Source of the DNA: Psococerastis gibbosa | Taxonomy: Eukaryota > Arthropoda > Insecta > Psocodea > Psocidae | Length of the DNA: 64,000 nt | Reading direction: 5' to 3' | Assembly (NCBI GenBank): GCA_963971405.1 | Contig: OZ020485.1 | Location: 36,351,921-36,415,920 of the forward strand | Part shown: positions 45,535 to 55,552 of the stretch, one piece after another | How positions within the stretch are numbered: the stretch's first letter is position 1 | Layout: each line of letters opens with the position of its first letter | Notes under the pieces: model-generated | Told to the model about the DNA's origin: nothing | The model's input: the letters and a program-made list of their open reading frames with translations, nothing else | The model's database searches: none | Program-made: the position numbers and the translations under genes

Positions 45535-46363
45535 GCAAATGGTAAGATTGAAATTTAAACATTTCTGGAACAAAATGTCAAACATCGTGCAGCAACTATG
45601 AACTAATTATTTATCTGAGACTGGCTATTAAAGATGAAACAGAATTTAAAATTCCACCTCATTACGAGGGACTATGCTACGACCAAAGTTTTAATGGCAC
45701 ATTTCACCCTAATAATTTTTAAATATTCTTAACAAGGAAGACCTCTTTATTAGGAAATCAAAAGTTTATACAATGGAAAAGCTAATCTTTATAGCCTTAT
45801 TTTAGACGGCAAATTTTTCATATAATTTGTCGCAGATAAAAGACCCCCTCTTTAACCGTAGAAAAGTTGCAATTAGACCGTCACAAAAGAGCGGGATGTT
45901 TCCTTGGGGCGGCTTCAAATCAGCACGGGGGGTTGAAAATGAGGTAGGGGTACCAACGTAGCGGAAAACGATACAAAGTCATAATCAGTTAAGTTAAGGG
46001 TTGTTTTAACACTTGCAGTATTACCATGTCAAAGAAAGTACGTATTTTCCCTCCACCCCCCCCCCTTCGTATAAGACTACACCCCTCAATGCTTAACTAC
46101 AGATCCCCCAACAGCTCTTGTGAATTATTGAACCATGTTATAACACACCCTCATTTTCTCAATCGCAAGTCTTAGCAATTCATTTTCACTTCATATTACA
46201 AGTACTTAAGTACGGTAGTTGTATTAATTATTTTATGTTTTAAAAATACAATAATTGGGGACAGCCCTTAAAATTTGAATATGCTCTGCAACTCAGTAAT
46301 AATATGTTTTATTACATATTTATTCTAATGGTGTCTACTAAACTAATCGTTATAGGTACCGAG
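45535..46363. other. No gene seen
   Basis: Contains a C run near 46056-46066 without a paired terminus. Confidence 0.4.
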
Positions 46364-46371
46364 ATTGCGAT

Positions 46372-46553
46372 CAAGGGCGAATTTTGCCTCCAATTTAGGG
46401 GGGGGGGGTCAGCAGGCAGGTTCAGTGGATTATAACATTAAAAAGCATAATAATTTTGAATTTCCACTGTAAGCCCATTGTTATCTAGTGTAAGTTAATT
46501 TATTTGGGGGGGGTCCGGACCCTCTGACCCCCCCCCCCTAAAATCCGCCCTTG
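46372..46553. mobile_element. hAT-type MITE (182 bp)
   Basis: The ends are caagggcgaattttgcc and, on the complement, caagggcggattttagg. The perfect 8-bp TSD is attgcgat (46364-46371 and 46554-46561). G runs lie on the left and centre, a C run on the right. Confidence 0.9.
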
Positions 46554-46561
46554 ATTGCGAT

Positions 46562-47922
46562 AACTTATTGGCTATAAGGGTATTCACAATGCTGCTGCTA
46601 AATCGTTAGTTAAGTGTGATAAGTCGAGTTAAGTTAACACTCGTGAAAACGGGAAACTTAGCTAACCGGCTTGTTAGCTAAACGGACTTCAGGATTGGTT
46701 AAAGCGAGTTTAACTGTTAAAGTGTTGCTTCGATCGATAATGGAATGGAATGCCAAGCCGCCGTATTAGTTTATCATGGTGAGCCTGCAACACCCAGTGA
46801 TTCACTCACGATGTGTGGTAACTTGGATAACACTTTTAACTCGATAACTTCAACATTGTGGTACGCTTTATGATTGATAGTAGCAACGCGGAAATTGCAG
46901 GTTAAACTGCTCGACGGTTAACCAGAAATTTACACTGGGAACAATACTTAGCCACGTTGTTTTCTATGTATTTCTTTAACAGAGAATTATAAAAAAATCT
47001 CATATTTAAAGTATTGTTTATGCACCTACAACACAACAAGCGGCTGCACTCGCAAGGGAGACGTTTGCCAATACGCAGCTTGGGAGCATGACTGAAGGTT
47101 GAATGAATGAATGAATAAACGACTTTTTTGCAATGCAAATGGCGAACAATAAGACTATAAAGTATTTTTTTCATGTTAACCATAAGGTTTATACAAATAT
47201 TTCAGCAGGTATTGCAGTATTGCACCAGATTTTGGATTATCCCGGATTTAGTAACATACAGTACATGTATAGGATAATCATTGGCTCTGTTAAGAGAGAT
47301 TAAGATTAGTTGAGCTGCTGGAGATTTGAAGAGTAAAATAATAGAGAATAAAACCAACAAAAATGGCAAAAAAAATCGCGTTTTTTATTAACAACCTCAA
47401 CGGTAGGTAGGTAATAATTTCTTTTTTTTAAACCATCTAGACGGTTTTACGGATTGTTGTGCAAAGTGGAATTTGTGATTTGGTCCAGCAGATCACAAAC
47501 AGTGTCTATCCATTTTATAAACGGCAAAATAGTGTTATTAATTATTATTTAATTCAGCAATCAGCACATAAAGATGAGAACTCGCTATTTAAAGACAAGT
47601 AATTGTACAAGCAGACTACAGTCACCGGATGCAAGGTTCATGGGAACAGTGCCTGTGAATGTTGAGGAGGCCACTGTACTGATTCATCATACCGTGACTA
47701 GCCCTACTAGAAATTTTTCATTGTTTTTAGGCCTGTTATTATAGAGTCATTTTTAAGACGAAGATCGGCTCAAAAGATGGTCTCCACACCCTGATGAATA
47801 TACTCCACTAAAGCCTACCCGCATTCCTTATTGACACTACCGATAGAACTAATCAATTTTCATAACGTTATTGTTCAGCATCCATATGATTCAAAATACG
47901 TACGGAAATGTATTGGGCTTAC
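46562..47922. other. No gene seen; presumed intron 3' of the 48-kb exon
   Basis: A gaatgaatgaatgaataaac tract at about 47101-47120 is followed by ttttttgcaatgcaaatg. A similar string occurs at 62041-62071, suggesting a shared retroposon tail. No second exon could be recognised. Confidence 0.4.
47917..47922 (-). other. Splice donor of the 48-kb exon
   Basis: The minus strand reads CAG|GTAAGC, close to the donor consensus, exactly where the high-quality coding codons end. Confidence 0.7.
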
Positions 47923-48290
47923 CTGTCCAAGAACAGTGCTGACAACATCGATAGCTTGAGCGAGGACGAGACCAAGGTCGAGGATGGTGAACTGGACACC
48001 AGCGACCAGAGTGCTGAGCTTGGCATCAAGACGGGCCTTGACAGCATTGCTGCCGGGTTTTACGCATACAAGGGATTCAACAATGGCGGTGTCAATGAGC
48101 TTGTCGAGGGTGACGAGGTCGAGGTTGTTGTAAAGTTCGTCAAGATCCTCACGATTGTCGGCTTGGACCTTCTTGAGGGCCTCAGCGAGTTGGGCTTCAG
48201 CATCATCGAGAACGGGGTCATCAACATCGCCAACAGCGGCGTCCAAGCAGGGCTTGACTGTACTACGGGTCTGGGCTTGACACCAGGTAT
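47923..48290 (-). CDS. Host exon, unrecognised helix-rich protein
   Basis: The minus strand encodes about 118 residues with strongly biased codons (GTC, CTC, GAC, ACC), unlike the AT-rich surroundings. From the N-terminal side: a Cys (VKPCLDAAVGDVDD), an acidic amphipathic stretch (AEAQLAEALKKVQADNRED), LDKLIDTAIVESLVC with a second Cys, then a hydrophobic helix (ILDLGLVLAQAIDVVSTVLG). It ends at CAG|GTAAGC. The spaced leucines and two cysteines suggest a small secreted helical-bundle protein, but no family is recognised. The acceptor is uncertain: after AAG at 48291-48293 or CAG at 48271-48273. The frame has no Met, so it is an internal or terminal exon. An opposite-strand frame (47908-48348) is judged a shadow. 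Confidence 0.62.
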
Positions 48291-48418
48291 CTTTAGAAGC
48301 CAGGGGTGGCCAAAAATATTGTTTTCTCTTATTAGTCGCGAAATGTAAGAAGAATGCTGCGCTGGTTACAAAATTTTGAAAGCAGCGAGAATTAAAGTTT
48401 TATTATGTACCTCTTGAC

Positions 48419-48664
48419 CAGGCGCGGATCTACGGGGGGCCCCCATTAGGTCCTCAAAATGCGTAAAACGTCCTATTTTTCACAAATTTTTTCCCGGGGG
48501 AGACCCCCGGGCCCCCTTGTGCTCGATTGTATTAATTACCTTCAATATAGAACCCTTATTGTTCTGAAAATGCGTAAAACCCCAATATTTCAGCCATATT
48601 TTTTTTAAAAAAATCCAAATTTATTCTTAGCTCCCTCCTTAGTCTCATTCTAGATCCGCGCCTG
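48419..48664. mobile_element. hAT-type MITE (246 bp)
   Basis: The ends are caggcgcggatctacgg and, on the complement, caggcgcggatctagaa. The perfect 8-bp TSD is ctcttgac (48411-48418 and 48665-48672). The internal motif aaatgcgtaaaac occurs twice. Confidence 0.9.
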
Positions 48665-48800
48665 CTCTTGACTAAGATGAACCCACTAGCCTTTTTTTGT
48701 TTATCACCCTGAGTGACAATGTATTGTACGTTTACAAACTTTCTAACACCAGGATCAGCATAGAGTTATTTATGTTTAACATATGGACTTGTATCATACA

Positions 48801-48985
48801 TGTCAAGACATGTAGCGTAGTGGTACGGACTCTGACTTTCACCCGAAAGGTTGTTGGTTCGAGTCCCACACTTCCTACATTTTCTGGCATATAACGCAGG
48901 CAGTCCCAGGCCTTCCTAGTTGAGTGTAAGAGAGTGCTTTATAGGTTGGCTTTGTAATAGAAACAATAAAAAAAGTCCTTATTTA
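48801..48985 (+). repeat. tRNA-derived SINE family S1, best-preserved head
   Basis: tagcgtagtggtacgg (A box), an anticodon loop ctttcac (TTC, Glu-like) in an imperfect stem, and B box ggttcgagtcc at 48857-48867. The S1 body follows (cacttcctacattttctgg, ctagttgagtgtaagagag), ending ttgtaatagaaacaataaaa. Confidence 0.78.
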
Positions 48986-49132
48986 TCCCTAGATGTACCA
49001 TAGGTATAATGAGACTGTGGCACTATTTTTTTCAGATTGGGACGGAGTAAGGTTATTTTAAGTTCGCTTAACATTTGCAGTGGGTTGAGAACTGGATCCG
49101 CCAAGGGTTCGTTAAATTTTGGCCACCCCTAG

Positions 49133-49527
49133 ATGGGATGTGGTTTCTGGTAGGTATCAAGGAAGGCTTTATATGAGTGGAGTGTACATAAGATGGTTCA
49201 ATAAAGCCCAAATTTCGAATATTTAGTGATGTATGTAGGCCTACTATACTAATAGTGTGACAGACATTTAACAGTAAAAGTAAATGGAAATGATCGAAAA
49301 TTAATTAAAAAAATTACTTTTTTTGAGAAGACGAGACTTCTTGAAGTTTCGTGGAGAGCTTACAATTTTAAAACTTACTGGCTTCGGCTTTCCAAGTTCT
49401 GTTTATTTAAGACAAAAAAAATTTAATATGAAATCATCGACTGTGATATTGGAAAATGTCAAGCTCCCCACATAAAATAGAAGCACTGAGGGCAACTTTC
49501 ATCGGCTTACTTCAATAATTTTATTTG
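49133..49527. other. No gene seen
   Basis: AT-rich, nothing recognisable. Confidence 0.4.
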
Positions 49528-50377
49528 TTGCTTTCCAATTTATACGTAGTATAAGGAAAGCTTTGTGATGGTCGAAATTTTCGATTCCGAGATTTCAACG
49601 GATTTACACGTTTTCAGGTCCCAGGAACCCAAAAAAGTGTTTTTTACGAAATGTCTGTCTGTCTGTCTGTCTGTCGCTCTGTCTGTCTGTTCGTCGATTT
49701 CTGGGCAAACTACTGGGTCGATTTTGATGAAATTCGACATGGAGGTTCACAAAAACCATACCTCGGGACCGTTTTATTTTTATTTTGGGCTAACTCAATT
49801 TGGGGGGGGTTTTATTTTCAAAAAACTCATAAAAAACGTCTAAAAAAATTATTTCTCGAAAACGGCTCCAACGATTTCTTTTAAATTCACATATATTGTA
49901 GTCGTTATTAATGTTGATGCGGGGGGGATGCCCCTTGATAGGTTGCTTCTGGGGTTAAAATAATAAAAATAACTAAATTTTAATGAAAAATGACTAAAAA
50001 ATAATTTTTCTGTGAAACCTTTCCATCGATGATTTCTACCTTCAGGCATGTCTTAGGTGTTAAATTGAGCAACGAAACCGGACAGATTGCTTTCCCAAAA
50101 AACTATTTGGTTCTGTGCAAAAAAAAATGTTTTTGAAGAAATGATTGAAAATTCACGGTCAAATGCATTGCGTGCCCTGCCATTATTGCTGTGTGGTAAT
50201 GTGTTGGTCTGACCTATCTAGAATTTACCTCACCTCCAGTGACGTCAGGTGGGCAACCCCCAGAGATATCGGAAATTTAACTATAGGAAAATTATTTACC
50301 ATGAAATTACTTATTTTCTGTAGCTACTACTTGATAAATTGGAAAGCATGTTCGAGTAAACTCGGACCGGTTCTTTA
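49528..50377 (+). mobile_element. HINE-like repeat H3, full length (reference copy)
   Basis: The 5' hairpin at 49530-49561 is followed by the CTGT microsatellite (49653-49692). The 3' subterminal repeat gataaattggaaagc (50333-50347) complements the 5' tip. The hairpin cgagtaaactcg (50353-50364) and the ggaccggttcttta end follow. The 92- and 77-codon frames here are low-complexity readings of the CTGT tract. Confidence 0.75.
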
Positions 50378-50904
50378 TAACTTATGAACATTGGTTGAGA
50401 CAAGAGGCGCCAACGTTTTGGTTTTATTTCAGAGCCCTAAAACCCAGTTTAACTTTTTTCATTACATTGACTTCATAATTTAGATGAGGTACGGACCCAA
50501 AGACTTATTCGTCAATAATTTAATATGAACAATTATCAAGAAGCCGATGTGACGTCTACCAGGCTAGCAAGATGACCATTCACAACTCATGGAATCAACG
50601 ATTCCGATAGTGTGACAAAGTGTAAGAGAGTGGTTCTCGGCATACGCAAAATACAGTCAAAATAAAGCTATATATTAATATGGCCGTCCAACTCGGGCAA
50701 TCTTCCATTCCCACAGTTGTGACCCAAGGTAAATAGTGCCGAAGTTCTGCGTCAGTCATTCTGCTGACAGCCATGCCTACTGAATTGTTCATTTGTTTCG
50801 ATTTTCGGATATTTTTTTTTATGTTCCCAACCCTACAACCTGGTCAAATTTCCTTAGAAATTTCCCCTACGGTTAAAAATAATAATGTCCTGAAGTACGT
50901 TTTT
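50378..50904. other. No gene seen
   Basis: Nothing recognisable. Confidence 0.4.
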
Positions 50905-51118
50905 AAGAACCTAAGTCTACTTATAGTGGCCCATTGGTCCCTAATCCAATGCCAACGACCCCATGGATTTCTGACATTTTCGGAATTTTGGGCCATTGGC
51001 AAACTGGAGCACGTCCTCGGTGTCAACCTACACCAACTACGAGCGATAATGGACAGAATGTGACAAGCTTACCATTGGCGCAGTGTAACATGTGGAAGCA
51101 TGACTTAACCAAGTCCCC
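50905..51118 (+). repeat. Dispersed repeat P, longest copy
   Basis: It runs from agtggcccattggtcccta through aatccaatgccaacgacccc and gcgataatggacagaatg to ggaagcatgacttaaccaag. A hAT MITE follows 25 bp later. Confidence 0.7.
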
Positions 51119-51142
51119 TACATCGGCTATACTGAGCTTATC

Positions 51143-51306
51143 CAAGGCCGTAGCCAGGATTTTTTTCGGGGGGGGGGGGTAGAAATTTAATTGGATATTA
51201 CATAGTGGTTTTTATTTTTCCTCTCAAAATCAGATTCTATGTAATATGAAGCTATTTCATTTCGGGGGGGGGGGGGGTTCACCCCCCCCCCTTGGCTACG
51301 GCTTTG
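51143..51306. mobile_element. hAT-type MITE (164 bp)
   Basis: The ends are caaggccgtagccagg and, on the complement, caaagccgtagccaagg. The flanks agcttatc (51135-51142) and ggcttatc (51307-51314) match at 7 of 8. G runs near the left and centre face a C run near the right. Confidence 0.85.
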
Positions 51307-51314
51307 GGCTTATC

Positions 51315-52444
51315 GTCAGGTGCGATCTATTATACTCCATTATCGTTGGGGTTAGCCAAACCTGATGGGTGCATGTAGGCTCATTTACCATTTACCAGTC
51401 CTCATGCTTAGATCCTCAATGGGTACTTCATATAAAAGAACTTCTTAAGCCCTCCAACGCAAAATATGTCCGAAACATATAGGAAATGGGTACAGTCCTT
51501 GCAGCACAGGTTGATAAAAAATGAAACGCCCAGTGAAGACAAAGGGTATACGGGATGGAGTCAGATTCTGGACGCCTTCCAAATCCTTGAACCTTTAATT
51601 AAAAGTTAAAGAAACGGTGGTCCGCTGGAACAGGGTTTTATAGGAAGAAAATATCGCGCCTGCGGGCCCCTTAGCCGCGTGATTAACCCAAAACCACCCG
51701 GTCTCGACCTATAATCACCTCGGCTCACAGATCCAATTCACATAGTTCCCAGAGCATAATGACCAGGGTGCGATACAACCGCTTATGGTTGAGTCATTCA
51801 ATAAATCATAGCTTTCTTAATTTCAAGATTGAACTTTGATTAGGGTTACATACAAATTCTGCCGTGAATTGAGTTCGGCAAGTGATTCACAAGTTCTATA
51901 TGATACATTCCTGGAATCTAATTAAAGACTTACGGGCATGGACAGCTCGACTATTAGTACCTAACACAGTTTCTAACTGGGCATGGTCAGAAGTGGCTTG
52001 TGTGCTGTGAAGAAGTTGGCATGGCTCATCTTGAGCCGCAAGATGAAAGAAGAAAGACCTTAACCAATTAACACAGTGGAAAAACACACGACTATACTGA
52101 ATTAATGCTGAAAAGCGGTTTATTTTATATTAAATTAACAATAAGAAAGAAAGCATCTGAAATTATTTTAATGTAGCCTATAAATAATTGAATACATAAT
52201 ATTCAAATTGTAGAAAGGCATTGAAAGGTTGGGCATTTCAACACTAATCCCGAAAAGGGGTACTTGTGCGAAAAAGTGAGGTTGTGCGTCGTAAAGATAC
52301 GAGATAGAAGTGAAACTAATGTATTGCAGGCATTTTAGTTATTCATCAATCACTTTTAAATAGCAACCACGGTCAACGAGAAAGAAAGAAAGAGCGAAAA
52401 GCGTATGTCTCAATCTTCTCCAATGCCTGAAAACGAGGGAGTAC
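51315..52444. other. No gene seen
   Basis: Nothing recognisable on either strand. Confidence 0.4.
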
Positions 52445-52452
52445 GAGCGCAA

Positions 52453-52810
52453 AAGAGGTGTGTCGTTCTTAAGAACGGCTCTTGAGCCATGAACTAGATG
52501 AACTGGTTCCCGACGGGAAATATATTTTAACCTATATAAGGTAGGCTACATAGAAAAATTGTTAACTATCCTTTTCTTTTGAAAGTTCAACGATTGTTTT
52601 GAATCAAATACTCTACTTTCAATTATAAGAAAGAACGGGAACCAGTAAAAATCCCCTTTCACGAACGCAAGTTGCTAACCATTGGCGAACTGGGATTGAG
52701 TCGAAGCGATGAACCGGCTCTTAAAAGAACGCATAATAAGAGCCGTTCTTATTGAATCACTTGAACTGAGAACGCAAGTTCTCGAGAAAACCAAGAACGG
52801 CCCATCTCTA
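52453..52810. mobile_element. hAT-like element with TAGAGATGGG-type ends (358 bp)
   Basis: The left tip aagaggtgtgtcgttctt and the complemented right tip tagagatgggccgttctt match at 14 of 18 bases. The flanks gagcgcaa (52445-52452) and gagtgcaa (52811-52818) match at 7 of 8, as for an 8-bp TSD. agaacggctctt-like motifs repeat inside. The frame 52709-53062 starts inside it and is probably not a gene. Confidence 0.72.
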
Positions 52811-52818
52811 GAGTGCAA

Positions 52819-53820
52819 CACTAAGTTGTCTCCCGACGACAAAGAGAGACCCCTAGCGGACAATAGCAACACGAAGTTGTCTCCCGACAAACAAGATGGT
52901 GTGCGTCACGCTATAAAGGTTGAGGATCAGAATTTACGTAAAAGCTCTCCCCCGCATAAGTACGTAACATCAAAATTTTTTCAGTCCGTGGGATATGCAT
53001 ATGGCAATAATTCAAACATGAGAACTCCTCTTTTATGTGAATATAGGTTTGGAGCACGCTAAAGAAGATTTAAACTCCTTTGCGAATGGTATAGGCGAGA
53101 TCGTCGAGAAGAGATCACATATAAAGGGAATTATCATTTGCTAAAACGGCTTCTACCTTAACGTTCAGTAAAATATACAGCAGCTGTTGGAATTCAGAAT
53201 TTTCCCATTTTGGTATCTTGTTTCCTTTAAATTTGATGTAACTTAACCGAAAATCACTCCACCAGAAAAGGAAAATTCCCTCAGAAAATTTCGAGTTTTA
53301 GCTATTGATTTCCGATGATGCTGGTTTATAATCACCAAATTTAAATCATTAAGTCTTATGAGGTGTTTAGCATTCATTTTCCTATGGTTCTAATTAATAA
53401 TTTATCTAAAAACAAACAAGTCTTGCTTCACAAAGACCAGAGAAGTTTGTGAGGTGTCTGGAAATCGGAATAAAAGTCAAAGCTACCCGTATATGTACGA
53501 TATGCACTTCCATCCCTTGTATTCCATACTAATCCGACATGGGTATAATCTCTGATTAAATGAAAATATTTTATAATGGTGTACATGTAGTAAAGGTTTA
53601 AAAAAATGTAAAATTCCAAGCTAATATTAACCAATATACCAATTTTGATGGGAATTGAAACTTTTTGAAAGTAATACAATACAAGCGCATTTCATCCATA
53701 CCACAAAAATTCAAATATATTAGTATATAGTAATTTCTTCGATACATGAGTATCAACGCAACCAGGGACCCAAAATGGTCGCGAGGTATTTTTTACATCA
53801 GAACCCCAAGATGCTTAATA
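52819..53820. other. No gene seen
   Basis: aagttgtctcccgac occurs twice (about 52823 and 52874), a small direct repeat about 50 bp apart. The rest is AT-rich. Confidence 0.4.
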
Positions 53821-54925
53821 TTGCTTTCCTAATTATACCATTATTTATTTATATTGTAGTACTTTAGTATAGCCTAAGCCCTAAGGAAAGCTTTGTGATT
53901 GTCGATTTCGAGATTCCAATGGATTTACACGTTTTGAGGTCCCAGGAAAAAGTGATTTTACAGACCGACCGACATTTCGATTTCGGGTCTCCCGTCTAAC
54001 AGATAGAATTTGATGAAATTCGGCATCAACAAATACACAAAAATTGTCCAGGGCTACTTTTTTTCATTTTTGACAACATAATTTTGGGGGGTTTCAAAAC
54101 CACCCAAAAAACGACTGTAAAAGGTTTTCACAAAAAAAGGCCCCGACGATTGCTTTATGGTTAATCCGAATCCTAATGCAAGCCATACCATTATTATTGT
54201 GTAGTGTTATTTGTATCATTGGTTGCCCATTCTATAATATGCAATTGTCCGATCTATCAATGAGGTTCTGTAGGGACAGTTTTGGTCACTAGGTTCGCTG
54301 ACGACAAACCGATATCCATATTATTCAAAATGGCCGCCGTTTGCATGCGAAAACTAAGCTCTTGGCATCTAATTAATTCTTTTAATATTTTTTATAATAT
54401 TTTTACTATACCTGGACCTTATTTCGCTGCATATAATTTAATGTATATATTCTCCATGATTTATAGAAAAATATCACTTTAAAATAATACGTAATTAAAA
54501 ATCATTTTAAAATAGTATTGAGGCTTATGGAAAAATCAACGCTTTGATATCATGGCAACTGGTGCTGCCATCTACAAAATGACGCCACAAATGAACCCCA
54601 TACATCAGTGCTTTAGAATAGAGAAAATCTATAGGCAGCCGATATTTAGCCGCGGGACAATTATTTATAGTGGAACTATTACGGTGCCCGTGGCCGTGCC
54701 CAGGGGGGTGGTCCTTGAGGTCCATACCCCCCCCCCCCCGCCGAAATAAATTTTTGTCTGTAAACCTGTATGTTTCGAAGAATTTATCCATTAATTCATT
54801 AATAAATTACGTAAAAAGGTTTGGACCCCCCCCCCCCCGAAATCAAAACCTGGGCACGGCCTTGAGGTGCCCATACTAATTGATAAAGGAAAGCAAGTAC
54901 GGGTTCACTCGTCCCGGTTCTTCTG
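53821..54925 (+). mobile_element. HINE-like repeat H6, diverged and interrupted
   Basis: It starts ttgctttcctaattatacc, with extra sequence in the 5' hairpin, and keeps gagattccaatggatttaca and ttgatgaaattcggcat. A matching 3' end (ataaaggaaagc, then a cgggttcactcg hairpin and cccggttctt) lies at about 54884-54922 beyond a nested hAT MITE. The middle is too diverged to align by eye, so joining the two ends is an inference. Confidence 0.55.
54690..54864. mobile_element. hAT-type MITE nested in H6
   Basis: The ends are gtggccgtgcccagg and, on the complement, caaggccgtgcccagg. The flanks cggtgccc (54682-54689) and aggtgccc (54865-54872) match at 7 of 8. Long C runs sit at about 54728-54738 and 54827-54838. 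Confidence 0.82.
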
Positions 54926-55059
54926 TAGGGGCACCATATTCTCGTATTACTGTAATGTTCTTGCGCATAACTGAAGCAACAGGGCAGGGAGGGGGTAGCT
55001 TTTTTGCACGTGTTGGTTTTCGATCAGTCCTAATTTCCGTAGCATGTTTATCCCTCTTA

Positions 55060-55549
55060 GGCGGGTATTCCACATACGTACATCGTCAATGAAAATTATG
55101 AAATTGAAGGATATTTCAATTTTACTCTATGCCATTGTTAAAATTGATCAGTGATCAATTGATCATCGAGTAAAATCACAAACAAACTAACTAAAATTAA
55201 AAAATGGCGTCATGGGATATGTCAAGTGTGTCAAGTACAATTATTTTAATTGATTTTTTTAAAAAAACAGTTTTCATCCATTAAACAGATCGGTGAAGGT
55301 CGATCTTACTTCGGATCTCTTACTATTATTAGGTTTTATTAAAAATAATAAGTGTACGAAGAAAACAAATACAAACAAAATTTCGACAAACAAATGCAAA
55401 CAAATTTCAAAAATTTGGCCCATACGTTTCAATAGAAAATTGTCAATTTTTGAAAAAAAACATGTGGAATGGCCGCCATCAATGAAAAATTGAAATGTCC
55501 TTCAATTTCATAATTTTCATTGACGATGTACGTATGTGGAATACCCGCC
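55060..55549. mobile_element. Foldback element F7 (490 bp, longest loop)
   Basis: Its outermost arms, ggcgggtattccacatacgt onward, are perfectly mirrored. The tta duplication is at 55057-55059 and 55550-55552. The loop shares taaaaaatggcgtcatggga and taaaatcacaaacaaac with F5 and F6, plus unique sequence. The outer arms equal those of the short F3. Confidence 0.83.
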
Positions 55550-55552
55550 TTA

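Larger units (their letters stand above)
48301..49132. mobile_element. Possible hAT-like element with decayed right end
   Basis: caggggtggccaaaaatatt at the left pairs with aattttggccacccctag at the right on the complement. No 8-bp duplication matches, so the two ends may belong to a rearranged or decayed element. Inside lie an intact hAT MITE and a SINE. Confidence 0.45.

Noticed and set aside
47908-48348. 146-codon plus-strand open frame
   Set aside because: It lies opposite the exon with biased codons and a consensus donor; its tail runs into the transposon end at 48301. Judged a shadow.
49540-49884. Several frames on both strands rich in CLSV repeats
   Set aside because: They translate the CTGT microsatellite of the HINE-like repeat; the same frames recur in each copy with breaks.
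52709-53062. 117-codon plus-strand frame
   Set aside because: It starts inside a hAT-like MITE and includes a small direct repeat; no domain is seen.
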